Source: CAYJLF01 sp964371055
GTDB taxonomy: Bacteria > Eisenbacteria > RBG-16-71-46 > CAIMUX01
Reading direction: 5' to 3'
Assembly: GCA_964371055.1 (NCBI GenBank)
Contig: CAYJLF010000016.1
Location: 87,761 to 151,760, forward strand
DNA length: 64,000 bases
This document shows, piece by piece, positions 51,361 through 61,105 of the stretch; position 1 is the stretch's first letter, and every line of letters begins with the position of its first letter. Below the pieces are notes generated by a model that saw only the letters and a program-made list of their open reading frames with translations, did not search any database and was not told the DNA's origin. The position numbers and the translations under genes are program-made.

Positions 51361-53484
51361 ATGGAGTGCTCCCGCTACATGACACTCGCTCTCATCAGGA
51401 TCGCCCTCCTCTTCGGGGGGGTCGGGGCCTCGATCCCCGGGCAGGTCGCGGCCGCCGATCCGTCCGTGGTCGGAATCACGCAGGTGGAGGATCGTCGCGG
51501 CCCGGCGGCCGAACTCCGCCCCTACCTCGACGATGCCCGGCCTGAAATCCGCAGCCGGGCCGCCCTGGCCGTGGGGAGAATCGGACGCGCGGAAGGAGTC
51601 CCGGCTCTGGCCCCGCTCCTGGCCGATCCCGACACTTCGGTCCGTCGGTGGGCCGTCTTCGCCCTCGGCGAGATCGAGGACTCGACGGCCGGCGCGGCGG
51701 TGGCTCACCACCTCGCATCTCGATCCGAGGCCGATCCCGTCACCCGCTCGCTCTGCATCGAGGCCCTGGGCAAGCTGCGGACCACGCCTGAGGCCTTCGG
51801 ACCGGCCCTGGCCGATCCCGACCCCGAGGTCGTCGAGGCGGCCCTCCTCGCAGCCTGGGCTGTGCCCGGGCTCGAACCCCTCGAAGACGCGCTGCGACTG
51901 GCCTCGAGCCCAGGGGCCGGAGTGCGCCGCGCGGCCGCGTATTGCCTGATGCGCCTCTCGGGCGCACGCCCATCGGGCCGGACGGCCGTGCCGCAACCGG
52001 GAGAGCTCTCGGGCCCGGATCGGCTGCGCCTGTCGGGCAAGCTGGCGGAACTGAGCCGCGACCCGGACCCGCAGGTCCGTCTCCAGGCGGCGAGAGGCCT
52101 CAGCGCGTTCCTCGATCCGGAGGTGACCAGAATCCTGCGCGGCTTGGTCGCGGACCCGGACTGGCGGGTGCGCGTCGAAGCGGCGCGCGGCCTGGCGGCG
52201 CCGGGGCGCGAAGTGCGCGTCGAAGTGCTCCGTCCGCTGCTCCGGGACCGCAATCGGAACGTGGCCGCGGCCGCGATCGAAGCGCTCTCCACGCTCGGCC
52301 CCGCCGCCGCGGCGCTCGCGGAGTTGGAGCGACTGCTCCGCGATCCACGACCGCGGATTCGACAGGTCGCCTATGCCGCATATCTGGTGCGACAGCGGGC
52401 CAGCGGCGACCCCATCTCCGGCGACGCCATCGATGCGATCGAGCGGGCAAGTCGGGAAATGCTGGCCCAGATGGACTGGTCTCTCCGGGTTCTCGCGGCG
52501 GACGGAGCGGTCCTTCTGCCGATCGAGCTCTCGCTCCCGATCCTCGAGGCGCTGATCCGGGACGAGCCGCGCGTGGCGAAGGCCGCCGTCGATCCTCTAC
52601 TGCAGCGACGGGCGCGCATGCGCCGCGAGCCCTTGCTTGCGCAAATGGGACAGGAGCTCGAAAAGCTGATCTCCCATCCTGACCCGGTGCTTCGCGCTCT
52701 GGCGATCGAAAGCGTCGGGACGATCTTCGCCGACACGACGCTGAATCCCGATCCGAGCGACTGGATGGGACTCGAGTCGATCCTGGACCAGAGTTTCCGC
52801 TATTCGGCCGCGGTCGACCCCGCCGCGGATGTTCGCCTCGCGGTCGTGGCGACGGCGGCCCTCTTCGCTGGCCGGCCCGGGATGCCTCGTCTGCTCACCC
52901 TGGCGGCGGGGGACGCACACTACCTGGTGCGGCGGGCCGCCTGCGAGGCGATGCGCGAACATCATCTCGCGCCGCCGCGCGAGCCTGAACCCGTGGAGAC
53001 CGATCTGGATGATGCCGGCCTGGCCGAGGTCATCGACTGGGCCCGGTCCGATCACTGGGCCGTCTTCGAGACCGAGGAGGGCACGGTCGTGGCGCGTCTC
53101 TACACCCGTGACGCGCCCTTGACCTGCTGGAACTTCGCTCAACTAGCCCGCGACGGCTTCTTCGACCGCTCCCGCTGGCACCGGGTCGTCCCCGACTTCG
53201 TGCTCCAGGCCGGCTGCGACCGCGGTGACGGGTTCGGCGGTTCGGACCGCGTGATCCGTTGCGAGATCAACCGGCATCGTTTCGTCGCCGGCGCGCTCGG
53301 AATGGCGCTGTCCGGCAAGGACACCGGCAGCAGCCAGTTCTTCTTCACCCACTCCGAGCAACCGCACCTGAACGGCCGCTACACCGTCTTCGGGCAGATC
53401 GAGCGGGGACAGGAGGCGGCAGATCGCATCACCCAGGGAGCGAATCTCTGGTCGGTTCGTGTGGTCGACCAGCCGCCACCATAG
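51361..53484 (+). CDS. Exported HEAT-repeat protein fused to a cyclophilin-type peptidyl-prolyl isomerase
   Basis: Predicted 707-residue exported protein. ATG 51361 follows GGAGG; the signal core is LALIRIALLFGGVGASIPG. Residues about 60-545 hold HEAT/PBS-lyase-like repeats (VRRWAVFALGEIED, VRLQAARGLSAFLD, VRVEAARGLAAPG, VRRAACEAM). Residues about 567-705 form a cyclophilin domain: VFETEEGTVVARLYTRDAPLT, WHRVVPDFVLQAGCDRGDGF, FVAGALGMALSGKDTGSSQF, HLNGRYTVFGQI. Catalytic Arg (HRV) and the F-x-x-Q-x-G motif are present. It probably folds or scaffolds periplasmic proteins. Confidence 0.88.
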   Translation: MECSRYMTLALIRIALLFGGVGASIPGQVAAADPSVVGITQVEDRRGPAAELRPYLDDARPEIRSRAALAVGRIGRAEGVPALAPLLADPDTSVRRWAVFALGEIEDSTAGAAVAHHLASRSEADPVTRSLCIEALGKLRTTPEAFGPALADPDPEVVEAALLAAWAVPGLEPLEDALRLASSPGAGVRRAAAYCLMRLSGARPSGRTAVPQPGELSGPDRLRLSGKLAELSRDPDPQVRLQAARGLSAFLDPEVTRILRGLVADPDWRVRVEAARGLAAPGREVRVEVLRPLLRDRNRNVAAAAIEALSTLGPAAAALAELERLLRDPRPRIRQVAYAAYLVRQRASGDPISGDAIDAIERASREMLAQMDWSLRVLAADGAVLLPIELSLPILEALIRDEPRVAKAAVDPLLQRRARMRREPLLAQMGQELEKLISHPDPVLRALAIESVGTIFADTTLNPDPSDWMGLESILDQSFRYSAAVDPAADVRLAVVATAALFAGRPGMPRLLTLAAGDAHYLVRRAACEAMREHHLAPPREPEPVETDLDDAGLAEVIDWARSDHWAVFETEEGTVVARLYTRDAPLTCWNFAQLARDGFFDRSRWHRVVPDFVLQAGCDRGDGFGGSDRVIRCEINRHRFVAGALGMALSGKDTGSSQFFFTHSEQPHLNGRYTVFGQIERGQEAADRITQGANLWSVRVVDQPPP

Positions 53485-53590
53485 TCTCCCCCGCACGCGG
53501 GTGCTATGCTCTCGCCGCCCGCGCGCGGCGAGAGACGCGCCGGGTGCCTTGCCGGGGGATGGGGTGCCGGGTGAAAGGAGATTCCCTGTC

Positions 53591-55216
53591 ATGCGGAAGC
53601 GTTCCTGTGCGGCCGGCCTCGGGCTCCTGTCCCTCCTGGCGATCGCCGCCGTCGGCGATCCGGCCCTGGCCGGCGGATCCGACGATGCCCGTCGCCTGCT
53701 GGAGATGAGCGAAACCGACGACATGGAGCAGCGAGCCCGGATCTGTCGCGAGCTTGCGGAAGGTCGCCCGGCTGCATTCGCGCTCTTCTTCTGCGAGGGA
53801 TACGAAGCGATCCTGTTCGGGAGGGACCGCGAGGCGGAGATCGCCCTCCAAAACGCACTCGAGCAACGGCCCGACTTCGCCCTCGCGCCGATCATCTATG
53901 GAGATCTCTACGCTCATCTCGGCAAGCTGGAGCTTGCCGAGAGCTGCTACCGGCGCGCGGTCGCCGTCGGCCCCGATCGGACCGACGCCCACTTCTCCCT
54001 CGGCGCGATTCTCTATCGACGCGGCCGCCTGGAGGATCCGAAGCACTTCGAGGAGGCGCTCTCCCATTTCGAGACCATGACCCGACTCGATCCGGCCTCG
54101 CCCGACGGGTACTGCAACATGGGGATGGTTCAGGCCTGGATGGGACGCGTGCGCGAGGCGGAAGAGAGCTATCGGCGCGCGATCGAGCGGAACCCGGACG
54201 ACCCGTTCCTCTTCGACAGTCTCGGGTCGCTCTACGCCCGCCTCGAGCGCAACGACCAGGCGGAGGCGGCGTGGCGGCACGCGATGGGCCTGAACCCCGG
54301 CTATGGCCCCGCCATCATCGAGCTGGCGGCGCTTTACGCCCGCACCGAACGGCTGGCGCGGGCGATCCAGGTCCTCGAAGGAAGCCGGGACGCGGCCCAG
54401 GCGCCACCGTGGGGCCCACGGATCCGGCGCAACCTCGGCTTCGCCTACCTTCGACTGGGCGAGACGGACGTCGCACGCGAGCGGTTCTCGCAGGCCGCCG
54501 CCTCCGGCCGGGATGCGCTGGCCCATCTGGGTCTCGCCCACCTGCGCATGCTCGACGGTGACAGCCAGGGGGCGTTGGCCGCTTTCGAGGCGGGCGCCGC
54601 GCTCGATTCATCGCTCGCTTACCCCTTCGTGCAGGCCTGGAAAGCGACGCTCAAGTTCGCGCTCGATCCCGGCCTGCACGGCTCGCTCGCCCGCGTGGTG
54701 CGCCGCCTCGACCGGGACGCGGCGGCGGGAGGTCCCACCCCCACGGCCTTGAACCAACCCGAGGAGGGCCCTTCGGGACGCCCCGCGCCCGAGACGGCCG
54801 TTCCGGCCGCCTCGACCGGGGTCCAGGCCACGCCGCATCTGGTCGCCTTCGTGCTGGAAGGATGGTCCTTCGAGGAGGCCGAGGCGGTTCGAGCGGAGAT
54901 CACGAAGACGCAGCAGTCCGATTCGCTGCAGACGCAGTACGACTCACCGCCGGTCCCGGTCCAGAAGGTACCGGCCGAGTACCCGGAGTCCGCGCAGGCA
55001 TCCGGACTGCAGGGAACGGTCGCGGTCGTGGTCGTGGTGGACGAGAACGGCCACGTGATCGATGCCCGCACCCGGGACTGCAACGCACCGATGGTCCTCT
55101 GCGACGCCGCGGAGGCGGCGGCGCGAAAGTGGATCTTCAAGCCTGCGACGCGGTACGGCGCCCCGGTGCGGGCCAGCGTGGTCGTGCCCTTCCGCTTCAC
55201 CGCCGCGGAGAGGTAG
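53591..55216 (+). CDS. Exported TPR protein with C-terminal TonB-like domain
   Basis: Predicted 541-residue protein. ATG 53591 follows GAAAGGAG. A cleavable-type signal peptide (AAGLGLLSLLAIAAVGDPALAG) is followed by about eight TPR units (residues 60-380, for example YGDLYAHLGKLELAESCYRRA and MGMVQAWMGRVREAEESYRRA). A Pro/Ala linker leads to a TonB C-terminal domain (VPAEYPESAQASGLQGTVAV, RKWIFKPATRYGAPVRASVV). TonB proteins normally keep an N-terminal membrane anchor and a Pro-rich spanner; here TPRs replace the spanner. A TATGCT element at 53505-53510 may be its -10 box. Confidence 0.87.
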   Translation: MRKRSCAAGLGLLSLLAIAAVGDPALAGGSDDARRLLEMSETDDMEQRARICRELAEGRPAAFALFFCEGYEAILFGRDREAEIALQNALEQRPDFALAPIIYGDLYAHLGKLELAESCYRRAVAVGPDRTDAHFSLGAILYRRGRLEDPKHFEEALSHFETMTRLDPASPDGYCNMGMVQAWMGRVREAEESYRRAIERNPDDPFLFDSLGSLYARLERNDQAEAAWRHAMGLNPGYGPAIIELAALYARTERLARAIQVLEGSRDAAQAPPWGPRIRRNLGFAYLRLGETDVARERFSQAAASGRDALAHLGLAHLRMLDGDSQGALAAFEAGAALDSSLAYPFVQAWKATLKFALDPGLHGSLARVVRRLDRDAAAGGPTPTALNQPEEGPSGRPAPETAVPAASTGVQATPHLVAFVLEGWSFEEAEAVRAEITKTQQSDSLQTQYDSPPVPVQKVPAEYPESAQASGLQGTVAVVVVVDENGHVIDARTRDCNAPMVLCDAAEAAARKWIFKPATRYGAPVRASVVVPFRFTAAER

Positions 55217-55389
55217 AAAAGGGCGCGCCGGGGATCGATCTCGGAAACGGCGGTCGAAGATCGGGGCGGACGCAGTCCGGGGGCTCTTTGGACCACGTGC
55301 CGCCCCGCCTTCGTCACCTGAGCCGAGCGCAAGGATAGCGGGCACGCATGAAGAGGCGACCAACGGCCCGATAAGATTCGGAGAACTCG

Positions 55390-56523
55390 ATGATGCCGGG
55401 GACCGGAATTCTCCATCTCGCCGACCTCCATCTGGGCTGCACGCACGAGTACCTCGGAGCGCAGGCGGCGGCGCGCCGGGCCGAAGCCGATCAGACGCTG
55501 TCGAGAATCGTCGATTTCGCCCTCGAGGAGAACGCCGGCATCGGCGGGGTCGTCATCGCGGGCGACCTCTTCGACCGCCACGACCCGCCGGCACCGCTCG
55601 TCGAAGCGGTCCTGGAGGACCTCCATCGCCTGACGAAAGCCGGGATCCGCCTCCTCACCGTCCCCGGCAACCACGATGAGCTGAGCTATCCCCGCGGTGT
55701 CTACCGGACCCGCGCCGGGGTGTGGCCCGGGACACTCGTGACCCAGCCCGCTCCCGTTCTGGTCGAACAATGGGATCTGGGCGGGCACCCGATCGACCTC
55801 TATGCGATGGCGTTCGTGGCGGGCCGGAGCGCGCCGCCGTTCGATCAGTTCGAGGTCTCGCCCGGACGCGGACGCCGCCTCGCGGTCCTGCATGGGTCGC
55901 TCGACGCCGCCTGGTCCGATCGGTCGATTCCGCTCCGGTCGTCCGCCCTGCAGTCGATCGGCCTGGACTACATCGCGCTCGGGCACATCCACCGTCCGGG
56001 GGAGCAGCGCCTCGGTCCGGGGTGGGCCTGCTACCCCGGTCGCATCGAGGGAGGAGGATTCGACGACCCCGGCGGCGCGGAACTCGTGCTCTATGACCCG
56101 GGCGAAGACGAACCCCGTCCGCGTCGCATCCCCTTCGCGAGTCGCCCGATCTCCGAGGAGACGTGGGACCTCACCGGCATGGACACCCGGCGCGAGCTGA
56201 CCGACCGATTCGAGGAGGCCGCGGACGCGGCACGTATCCTGCGCGTGCACCTGACCGGGCACCCACCGTTCGCCATCGAACTCGAGTCCCTCCGCGACCG
56301 GTTTGCGGCGATGTTTTTCGCGCTCGAGCTGATCGGACCGGAGGCGACCGAGATCGCGCTGGAGTCGATCGAGTCGGAACCGACGATCCGCGGCGCCTTC
56401 GCGCGCCAGGCGCGGCGGCGGATCGAGGCGACCGCGGACGAGGAGGAGCGGGCTACCCTGCGCGCCGCGTTGCGCCATGGCCTGGCGGCCTTCGCCGCCG
56501 GGGCCGAAGAGGAGCAGGGATGA
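55390..56523 (+). CDS. Mre11/SbcD-like metallophosphoesterase (YhaO type)
   Basis: Predicted 377-residue nuclease-like protein. ATG 55390 follows GGAG. Metal-binding motifs in order: ILHLADLHLGC (D-x-H), VVIAGDLFDRHD, TVPGNHDELSYP, AVLHGSLD, and YIALGHIHRPGEQR (GHxH). A C-terminal helical domain of about 120 residues follows, as in SbcD/YhaO. It is expected to act with the ATPase encoded next, whose ATG overlaps this gene's stop in ATGA. It probably processes DNA ends. Confidence 0.87.
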   Translation: MMPGTGILHLADLHLGCTHEYLGAQAAARRAEADQTLSRIVDFALEENAGIGGVVIAGDLFDRHDPPAPLVEAVLEDLHRLTKAGIRLLTVPGNHDELSYPRGVYRTRAGVWPGTLVTQPAPVLVEQWDLGGHPIDLYAMAFVAGRSAPPFDQFEVSPGRGRRLAVLHGSLDAAWSDRSIPLRSSALQSIGLDYIALGHIHRPGEQRLGPGWACYPGRIEGGGFDDPGGAELVLYDPGEDEPRPRRIPFASRPISEETWDLTGMDTRRELTDRFEEAADAARILRVHLTGHPPFAIELESLRDRFAAMFFALELIGPEATEIALESIESEPTIRGAFARQARRRIEATADEEERATLRAALRHGLAAFAAGAEEEQG

Positions 56524-59500
56524 CACGCTCGCCCGAGACAACTCCCGGCGCCGGCGGAGATCCCGCCTTCCGCCTGCGGGAGATCCGGCTGGCGGGGTTC
56601 GGCCTTCATCGCGAGCCGGTCCGGTTCCTCCTCCCACAGAACGCGACGGTCTGGCACGCGCCGAACGAATCGGGCAAGAGCACCCTGGTGCACGCCGTGG
56701 CCGCCATCCTCTTCGGCCTCCCCGCCACGACCGACCGTTCGAAGTTCGGCCTCGCGCGCTTTCGCTCGCTTGATCCGCCCCGACAGTTCTGGGGCGAGAT
56801 CGCCTGGACCCAGGGGCTCCATCGGTATCGACTCCATCGATCGTTCGCCAGCCATCGCGTCCGGTTGCTGGACGAAGCCGGAGACGTTCCGAATCGGATC
56901 TTCGACGGCGAGCACAATCCCGGCGCACACTCCTCGGCCGGCAGCGCCTTTCCCCGCCTGCTGCGCGAACGGATCGGCTGCGGCAGCCTGGAGCTCTTCC
57001 TCGAAACGTTCTGCGTCGCACAGCCTCTCGCCGACCGCACGGAGCTGAGCACCGAACTGCAGCATCTGCTGAGCGGCAGCCGGAGCGGGCGCGTCGATGA
57101 CGTCCTGCTCCGCCTCTTCACCGGCGTCAAGCGGCTGACCCGCGCCACGGGCGACCTTGGCCTCGTCAAGCCCGGCAACGATCGGGCGGCGAACCAGCGG
57201 GATCCCGGGGAGATCGAGCGCCTCGAAGCGGAGCTCCAGGAGGCACGGCGACGCTTCAACGATGGACAGTCTCTCCTGGAAGAACTGAACCGCAACACGG
57301 TCGACCTCGAGGAAACGACGGGGAAGGCCCAGCGACTCCGCGCCTCGATCGCACGCCTCGAGGAACGGCTCGGCTTCATGCGGCGGTGGCTGGAGCTGGA
57401 CGCGGAGGCCGCCCGGCGCCGGGAGGCCCTCCGCCAGACCCGGGCGACCCTCGTCCGCCTCGACGAACTCGAAGGCGAACTCGCGCGGCTCGAGCCCGAC
57501 GTGGGGGCGCGGTTCGCCCCCTTCCGCCAGGTGCCGGAGGAGCTTCCGTCCCGCCTCGAAAAACTGTCGGCGGCCCTCCGGGCACTGGAGGAGAAGATCA
57601 CGGCGGCCTCGACGGCTGCGGTCGAACGGACCCGGTGGAAAGAAGAAGCAGCTCGGCTTCGCCTGCGCCTCGAGGGGGAATTCGCCGCGGTGCGCGGCCG
57701 GCCCGACCTGCTCTCGCTGCACGAACAACTCATCCGAGCGCGGCGTCGTTCCGAGACTCGCACGGAGTCGATGCAACGCCTGGACGAGGAACTCGCAGGC
57801 GACGTCTCCGGGACCGAGAAGATCGGAGAACCGGCGACCGGCGAAGCGACTGCCCCGCCGGATCCGGAACGGGTGCGACCCCTGGTCGATGCGTTCCTGC
57901 GCGATCGGAGACGGCTCCGCGAGGTAGAGGACCGGATTGGAGAGATCGATCGCGAACTCGCCGGGGTGCACTTCCTCGAAGCAGAGGGTCGATTCGACCG
58001 CCTGCGCGAGAAGATCGCCGCCGGGGACTCGTTGCGCGATCTGCGGCCCCGCCTGCGGATCCTGGAGCAGGAGTCCGAGCGGCGCGTCCGCGATGCCGCC
58101 CACCGCCGCGACGAGGAGGAGGCGGTCGCGGCCCACGCCCGGCACGCCATGTCAGTCTGGGTGATCCTCGTCCTGGCCGCCGCCGTCGGCGCGGGACTCC
58201 ACTGGGTGGCCGGCGTTTCGTGGATCGCCGCGGCCGGGGGCAGTGCTGCCGCCCTGGGCGTTCTCTTCGCCGCACGTGCCGTCCTCCTCCGACACGCCGC
58301 GAGATCAGGCTGGCCCCCCTCCGCTCTCCGTGGGCCTCTACCTCCCACCCCGGCCGGCGGCCAGGCGTCGCCCTCGGAGGAGGGACTGGAAGACGCGGCC
58401 CTCGGCCACGAACTCGAGGCGAAACGCGCCGAAGCGGCCCGCCTCGAGCAGCGGATCGAGGAATCACGAAGAGATCTCGGCCCCTTCGCCGACATGACGG
58501 CGACCGAACTGGCGCGCCTCGAAGAACGCTCGGCCCTGCTCCGCGACGAGCTGGACCGACTGGCCGCGGATCGCGAGGAACTGCTGAGTCGTCACATCCC
58601 GACCTCCGCGGCCGAGGATTGGGAGTCCCTCCCGGTCTCCGCGCTTCGGACGGATCTGCGCGAGGCCACGGGTCTGCCAGACGCGCCTCCGCTCGAAACC
58701 TGCGCCCAGTTCACGGGATGGCTGGAGTCGCTCGACGATACCGCCTGGGAGCGGATGATCGACGCTTCGACTCGGCACCGACGGCGAAAGGAACGGATGG
58801 CGCAGGCGCGGGTCGAACGCGAGCGACTGGCGGCCGAGGCCCAGACCGATCGCGAGGTCGAGGAGCTGGAGGCGCGCCTTCATCCCTTCTCCGATGCCAC
58901 GCCCCGGGAGGAGCTGGAGCGACGCATGGAAGAGTGCGCCTTGCTTGAACGGCAACTTGCCGACGCGGCGACACGACGCGACGCCCTGCCCGACGCCGAA
59001 CGCACGGAGGTGGAGACGCGGACGGCGCGCCAAGCGGCCCTCGATGCGATCGAAGAGATGCGCGCCGACTGGCCCGGCGCCCCGCCGATCGAAGGTGATC
59101 TTCCCGCGCGTTCGTGGGTCGAGGATCTGCGGGAGACCGAACGCGCAGCACGGCGAGCCTGGGATCGGGCCCGCCAGGATCACGACCAGGTCCGACACCT
59201 GCTGGAGACCGCCCGAGCGGGGTCCCGCGAAGAACTCGCGCGTCGGGGAACCGACGAAGAGGCCACGCTCGGGGCGACCTTGCGCGCTCAGGAGGAGCTC
59301 GAACGTTCCGCGCCGTCCCTGGGAGCCCTTCGTTCGATCGAGGATCGGGTGGAGCGCACGCGCCGCCTCGAGGACGAAAGACACGACGAGGAACGGAAGC
59401 TCGAGGCAGAGCGGTCCGCCCTGCAACAGGCGGACGATCGCCACCGATCCCTGTTGCGCGAGCTCGCCTCGCTCGAGGGACGCGCCGCACCCAACGTCGC

Positions 59501-60011
59501 CCAGCTGGAACTCGACCTGCGCGCGATGGAGACCCGCCTGCGCCGGCTGCGCCGGGATCGGGACGCCCGGGTCACGGCGTTCCGCTGGGTCCGCGAGGCA
59601 GCTGAGGAGTTCCAGGGCGGGTATCGGGACGATCTGGAATCGCGGATCTCTTCCTACTTCGCGGCACTGACGGCCCACCCCGACCGCTGCGTCCGCGTGG
59701 ATGAGCGGTTCCGCCTCACCGTCCGGGAACCCGACGGGAGCGAACTCGCGCTCGCTCAGCTTTCCCAGGGAGCCAGCGACCAACTCCTGCTCTCCATCCG
59801 CTTCGCGGTCGCGGATCTGCTGTCGGCGGCCGTCACGCTCCCGCTCTTCCTGGATGATCCGTTCGTCCACTGCGATGAAGAGCGACTGACGCGGATCCGC
59901 GACGCCCTCACACGCCTCGCCCCGTCACGGCAGTGGATCCTACTCACTCACCGGGCCGACCTGGCCGATTGGGCGGCGCCGATCCGGATCGAGCCCGTGC
60001 CCGCAACGTGA
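56520..60011 (+). CDS. SMC/Rad50-like AAA ATPase with central membrane segments (YhaN type)
   Basis: Predicted 1163-residue ATPase. Walker A is APNESGKSTLVHAV (Lys53). Long coiled coils rich in Glu/Arg/Leu (about 210-530 and 620-1040) flank a hydrophobic hairpin at about residues 545-590 (MSVWVILVLAAAVGAG and ASWIAAAGG-like helices). The C-terminal head has the signature QLSQGASDQLLLSIRFAVAD and Walker B LPLFLDDPFVHCDEERL. Bacillus YhaN shares this design, unlike SbcC, which has a zinc hook and no membrane part. With the upstream phosphoesterase it forms a nuclease-ATPase complex that may be membrane-attached. Confidence 0.85.
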   Translation: MTRSPETTPGAGGDPAFRLREIRLAGFGLHREPVRFLLPQNATVWHAPNESGKSTLVHAVAAILFGLPATTDRSKFGLARFRSLDPPRQFWGEIAWTQGLHRYRLHRSFASHRVRLLDEAGDVPNRIFDGEHNPGAHSSAGSAFPRLLRERIGCGSLELFLETFCVAQPLADRTELSTELQHLLSGSRSGRVDDVLLRLFTGVKRLTRATGDLGLVKPGNDRAANQRDPGEIERLEAELQEARRRFNDGQSLLEELNRNTVDLEETTGKAQRLRASIARLEERLGFMRRWLELDAEAARRREALRQTRATLVRLDELEGELARLEPDVGARFAPFRQVPEELPSRLEKLSAALRALEEKITAASTAAVERTRWKEEAARLRLRLEGEFAAVRGRPDLLSLHEQLIRARRRSETRTESMQRLDEELAGDVSGTEKIGEPATGEATAPPDPERVRPLVDAFLRDRRRLREVEDRIGEIDRELAGVHFLEAEGRFDRLREKIAAGDSLRDLRPRLRILEQESERRVRDAAHRRDEEEAVAAHARHAMSVWVILVLAAAVGAGLHWVAGVSWIAAAGGSAAALGVLFAARAVLLRHAARSGWPPSALRGPLPPTPAGGQASPSEEGLEDAALGHELEAKRAEAARLEQRIEESRRDLGPFADMTATELARLEERSALLRDELDRLAADREELLSRHIPTSAAEDWESLPVSALRTDLREATGLPDAPPLETCAQFTGWLESLDDTAWERMIDASTRHRRRKERMAQARVERERLAAEAQTDREVEELEARLHPFSDATPREELERRMEECALLERQLADAATRRDALPDAERTEVETRTARQAALDAIEEMRADWPGAPPIEGDLPARSWVEDLRETERAARRAWDRARQDHDQVRHLLETARAGSREELARRGTDEEATLGATLRAQEELERSAPSLGALRSIEDRVERTRRLEDERHDEERKLEAERSALQQADDRHRSLLRELASLEGRAAPNVAQLELDLRAMETRLRRLRRDRDARVTAFRWVREAAEEFQGGYRDDLESRISSYFAALTAHPDRCVRVDERFRLTVREPDGSELALAQLSQGASDQLLLSIRFAVADLLSAAVTLPLFLDDPFVHCDEERLTRIRDALTRLAPSRQWILLTHRADLADWAAPIRIEPVPAT

Positions 60012-60055
60012 TGGACGTGGAACAACAGAACGACCTCGGACGTACACGGAGCGCC

Positions 60056-61090
60056 ATGAACCCGAACAGGATCCTGCCTCATCGGTCGTCCCGGCTACTG
60101 GCGCCGGGCCGAGCCGGCCGCTCCCGTCCCCTCGTGCTCCCGGCACCCGGTTCGCGGCGGCGACACCGGTCTCTCTCCTCCCTCCTGGCCTGGCCCCTCC
60201 TCCTCGCTCTCCTGGCCGGCTGCGGCGACCGTCCGCGCCCCGAACCGGGTCCCCCGCCTCCCGATCGGATCGCCCTGCGGCCGAAGGTCGGTCTGGCGCT
60301 GGGCGGAGGAGGCGCGCGCGGATTCGCTCACATCGGCGCGTTGCGCGTGCTGGAGCAGGAGAAGATTCCGATCGACCTGGTCGTCGGAACCTCGGTCGGC
60401 AGCCTGATCGGCGCCCTCTACTGCGACCAGGGGCGCGTCCTGGATGCTGAGTACCTGGCCCTGACGGTGGAGGAGGAGGACCTCTTCGACTACCGCGCCT
60501 TCTCCCTCCTCTCCGGGGGTCTGGTCAAGGGCGAGCGCCTGGAGAAGTTCCTGCGGACGAACCTGAAGCATCAGACGATCGAAATGATGAAGGTCCCCTT
60601 CGCCGCGGTCGCGGTCGATCTCGAGCGGGGCGAGACCGTGGTCTTTCGCCGCGGGGAGGTCGCGCCGGCCGTTCATGCCTCGTGCTCGATCCCCGGGGTG
60701 TTCGCGCCGACCCGCATCGGGACCCGGCTCTACGTGGACGGCGGGGTGACCAATCCGGTTCCGGTCAGCGTCGCGCGGGATCTGGGCGGCGAGGTCATCA
60801 TCGCGCTCTCGATTCCCCCTCCCGTCCGCAAACCGCCCTCGAAGAATCCGGTCGCCATCGCCTATCACTCCGTCTCGATCATGACCGCCGAGATGGGCAG
60901 GCTGCGCGCGCGCGAGGCCGATGTCGTGGTCGAGATTCAGGCCGGGGCGATCGACTTCGACGACTTCTCACAGAAGCGACGCCTGATCGAAGTCGGCGAG
61001 GAGGCCGCGCGGGCCGCCCTCCCGGCGATCCGTGCGGCGATCGACGCCCGGACGCGCTGGGTCGACGCCGACGCCTCCCCTCCCCGGTAA
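60056..61090 (+). CDS. Patatin-like phospholipase lipoprotein (RssA-like)
   Basis: Predicted 344-residue lipoprotein. ATG 60056 follows CGGAG; ATG 60011, overlapping the ATPase stop, is an alternative. The signal core SLLAWPLLLALLAGC gives lipobox LLAGC. The patatin domain shows the oxyanion motif LGGGGARGFAH, nucleophile Ser113 in VGTSVGSL, and the catalytic Asp228 in YVDGGVTNPVP. It should hydrolyse acyl esters of lipids at the membrane. It lies directly after the YhaN-like gene and may be co-transcribed. Confidence 0.9.
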   Translation: MNPNRILPHRSSRLLAPGRAGRSRPLVLPAPGSRRRHRSLSSLLAWPLLLALLAGCGDRPRPEPGPPPPDRIALRPKVGLALGGGGARGFAHIGALRVLEQEKIPIDLVVGTSVGSLIGALYCDQGRVLDAEYLALTVEEEDLFDYRAFSLLSGGLVKGERLEKFLRTNLKHQTIEMMKVPFAAVAVDLERGETVVFRRGEVAPAVHASCSIPGVFAPTRIGTRLYVDGGVTNPVPVSVARDLGGEVIIALSIPPPVRKPPSKNPVAIAYHSVSIMTAEMGRLRAREADVVVEIQAGAIDFDDFSQKRRLIEVGEEAARAALPAIRAAIDARTRWVDADASPPR

Positions 61091-61105
61091 GCGTTACACA
61101 CCCTG

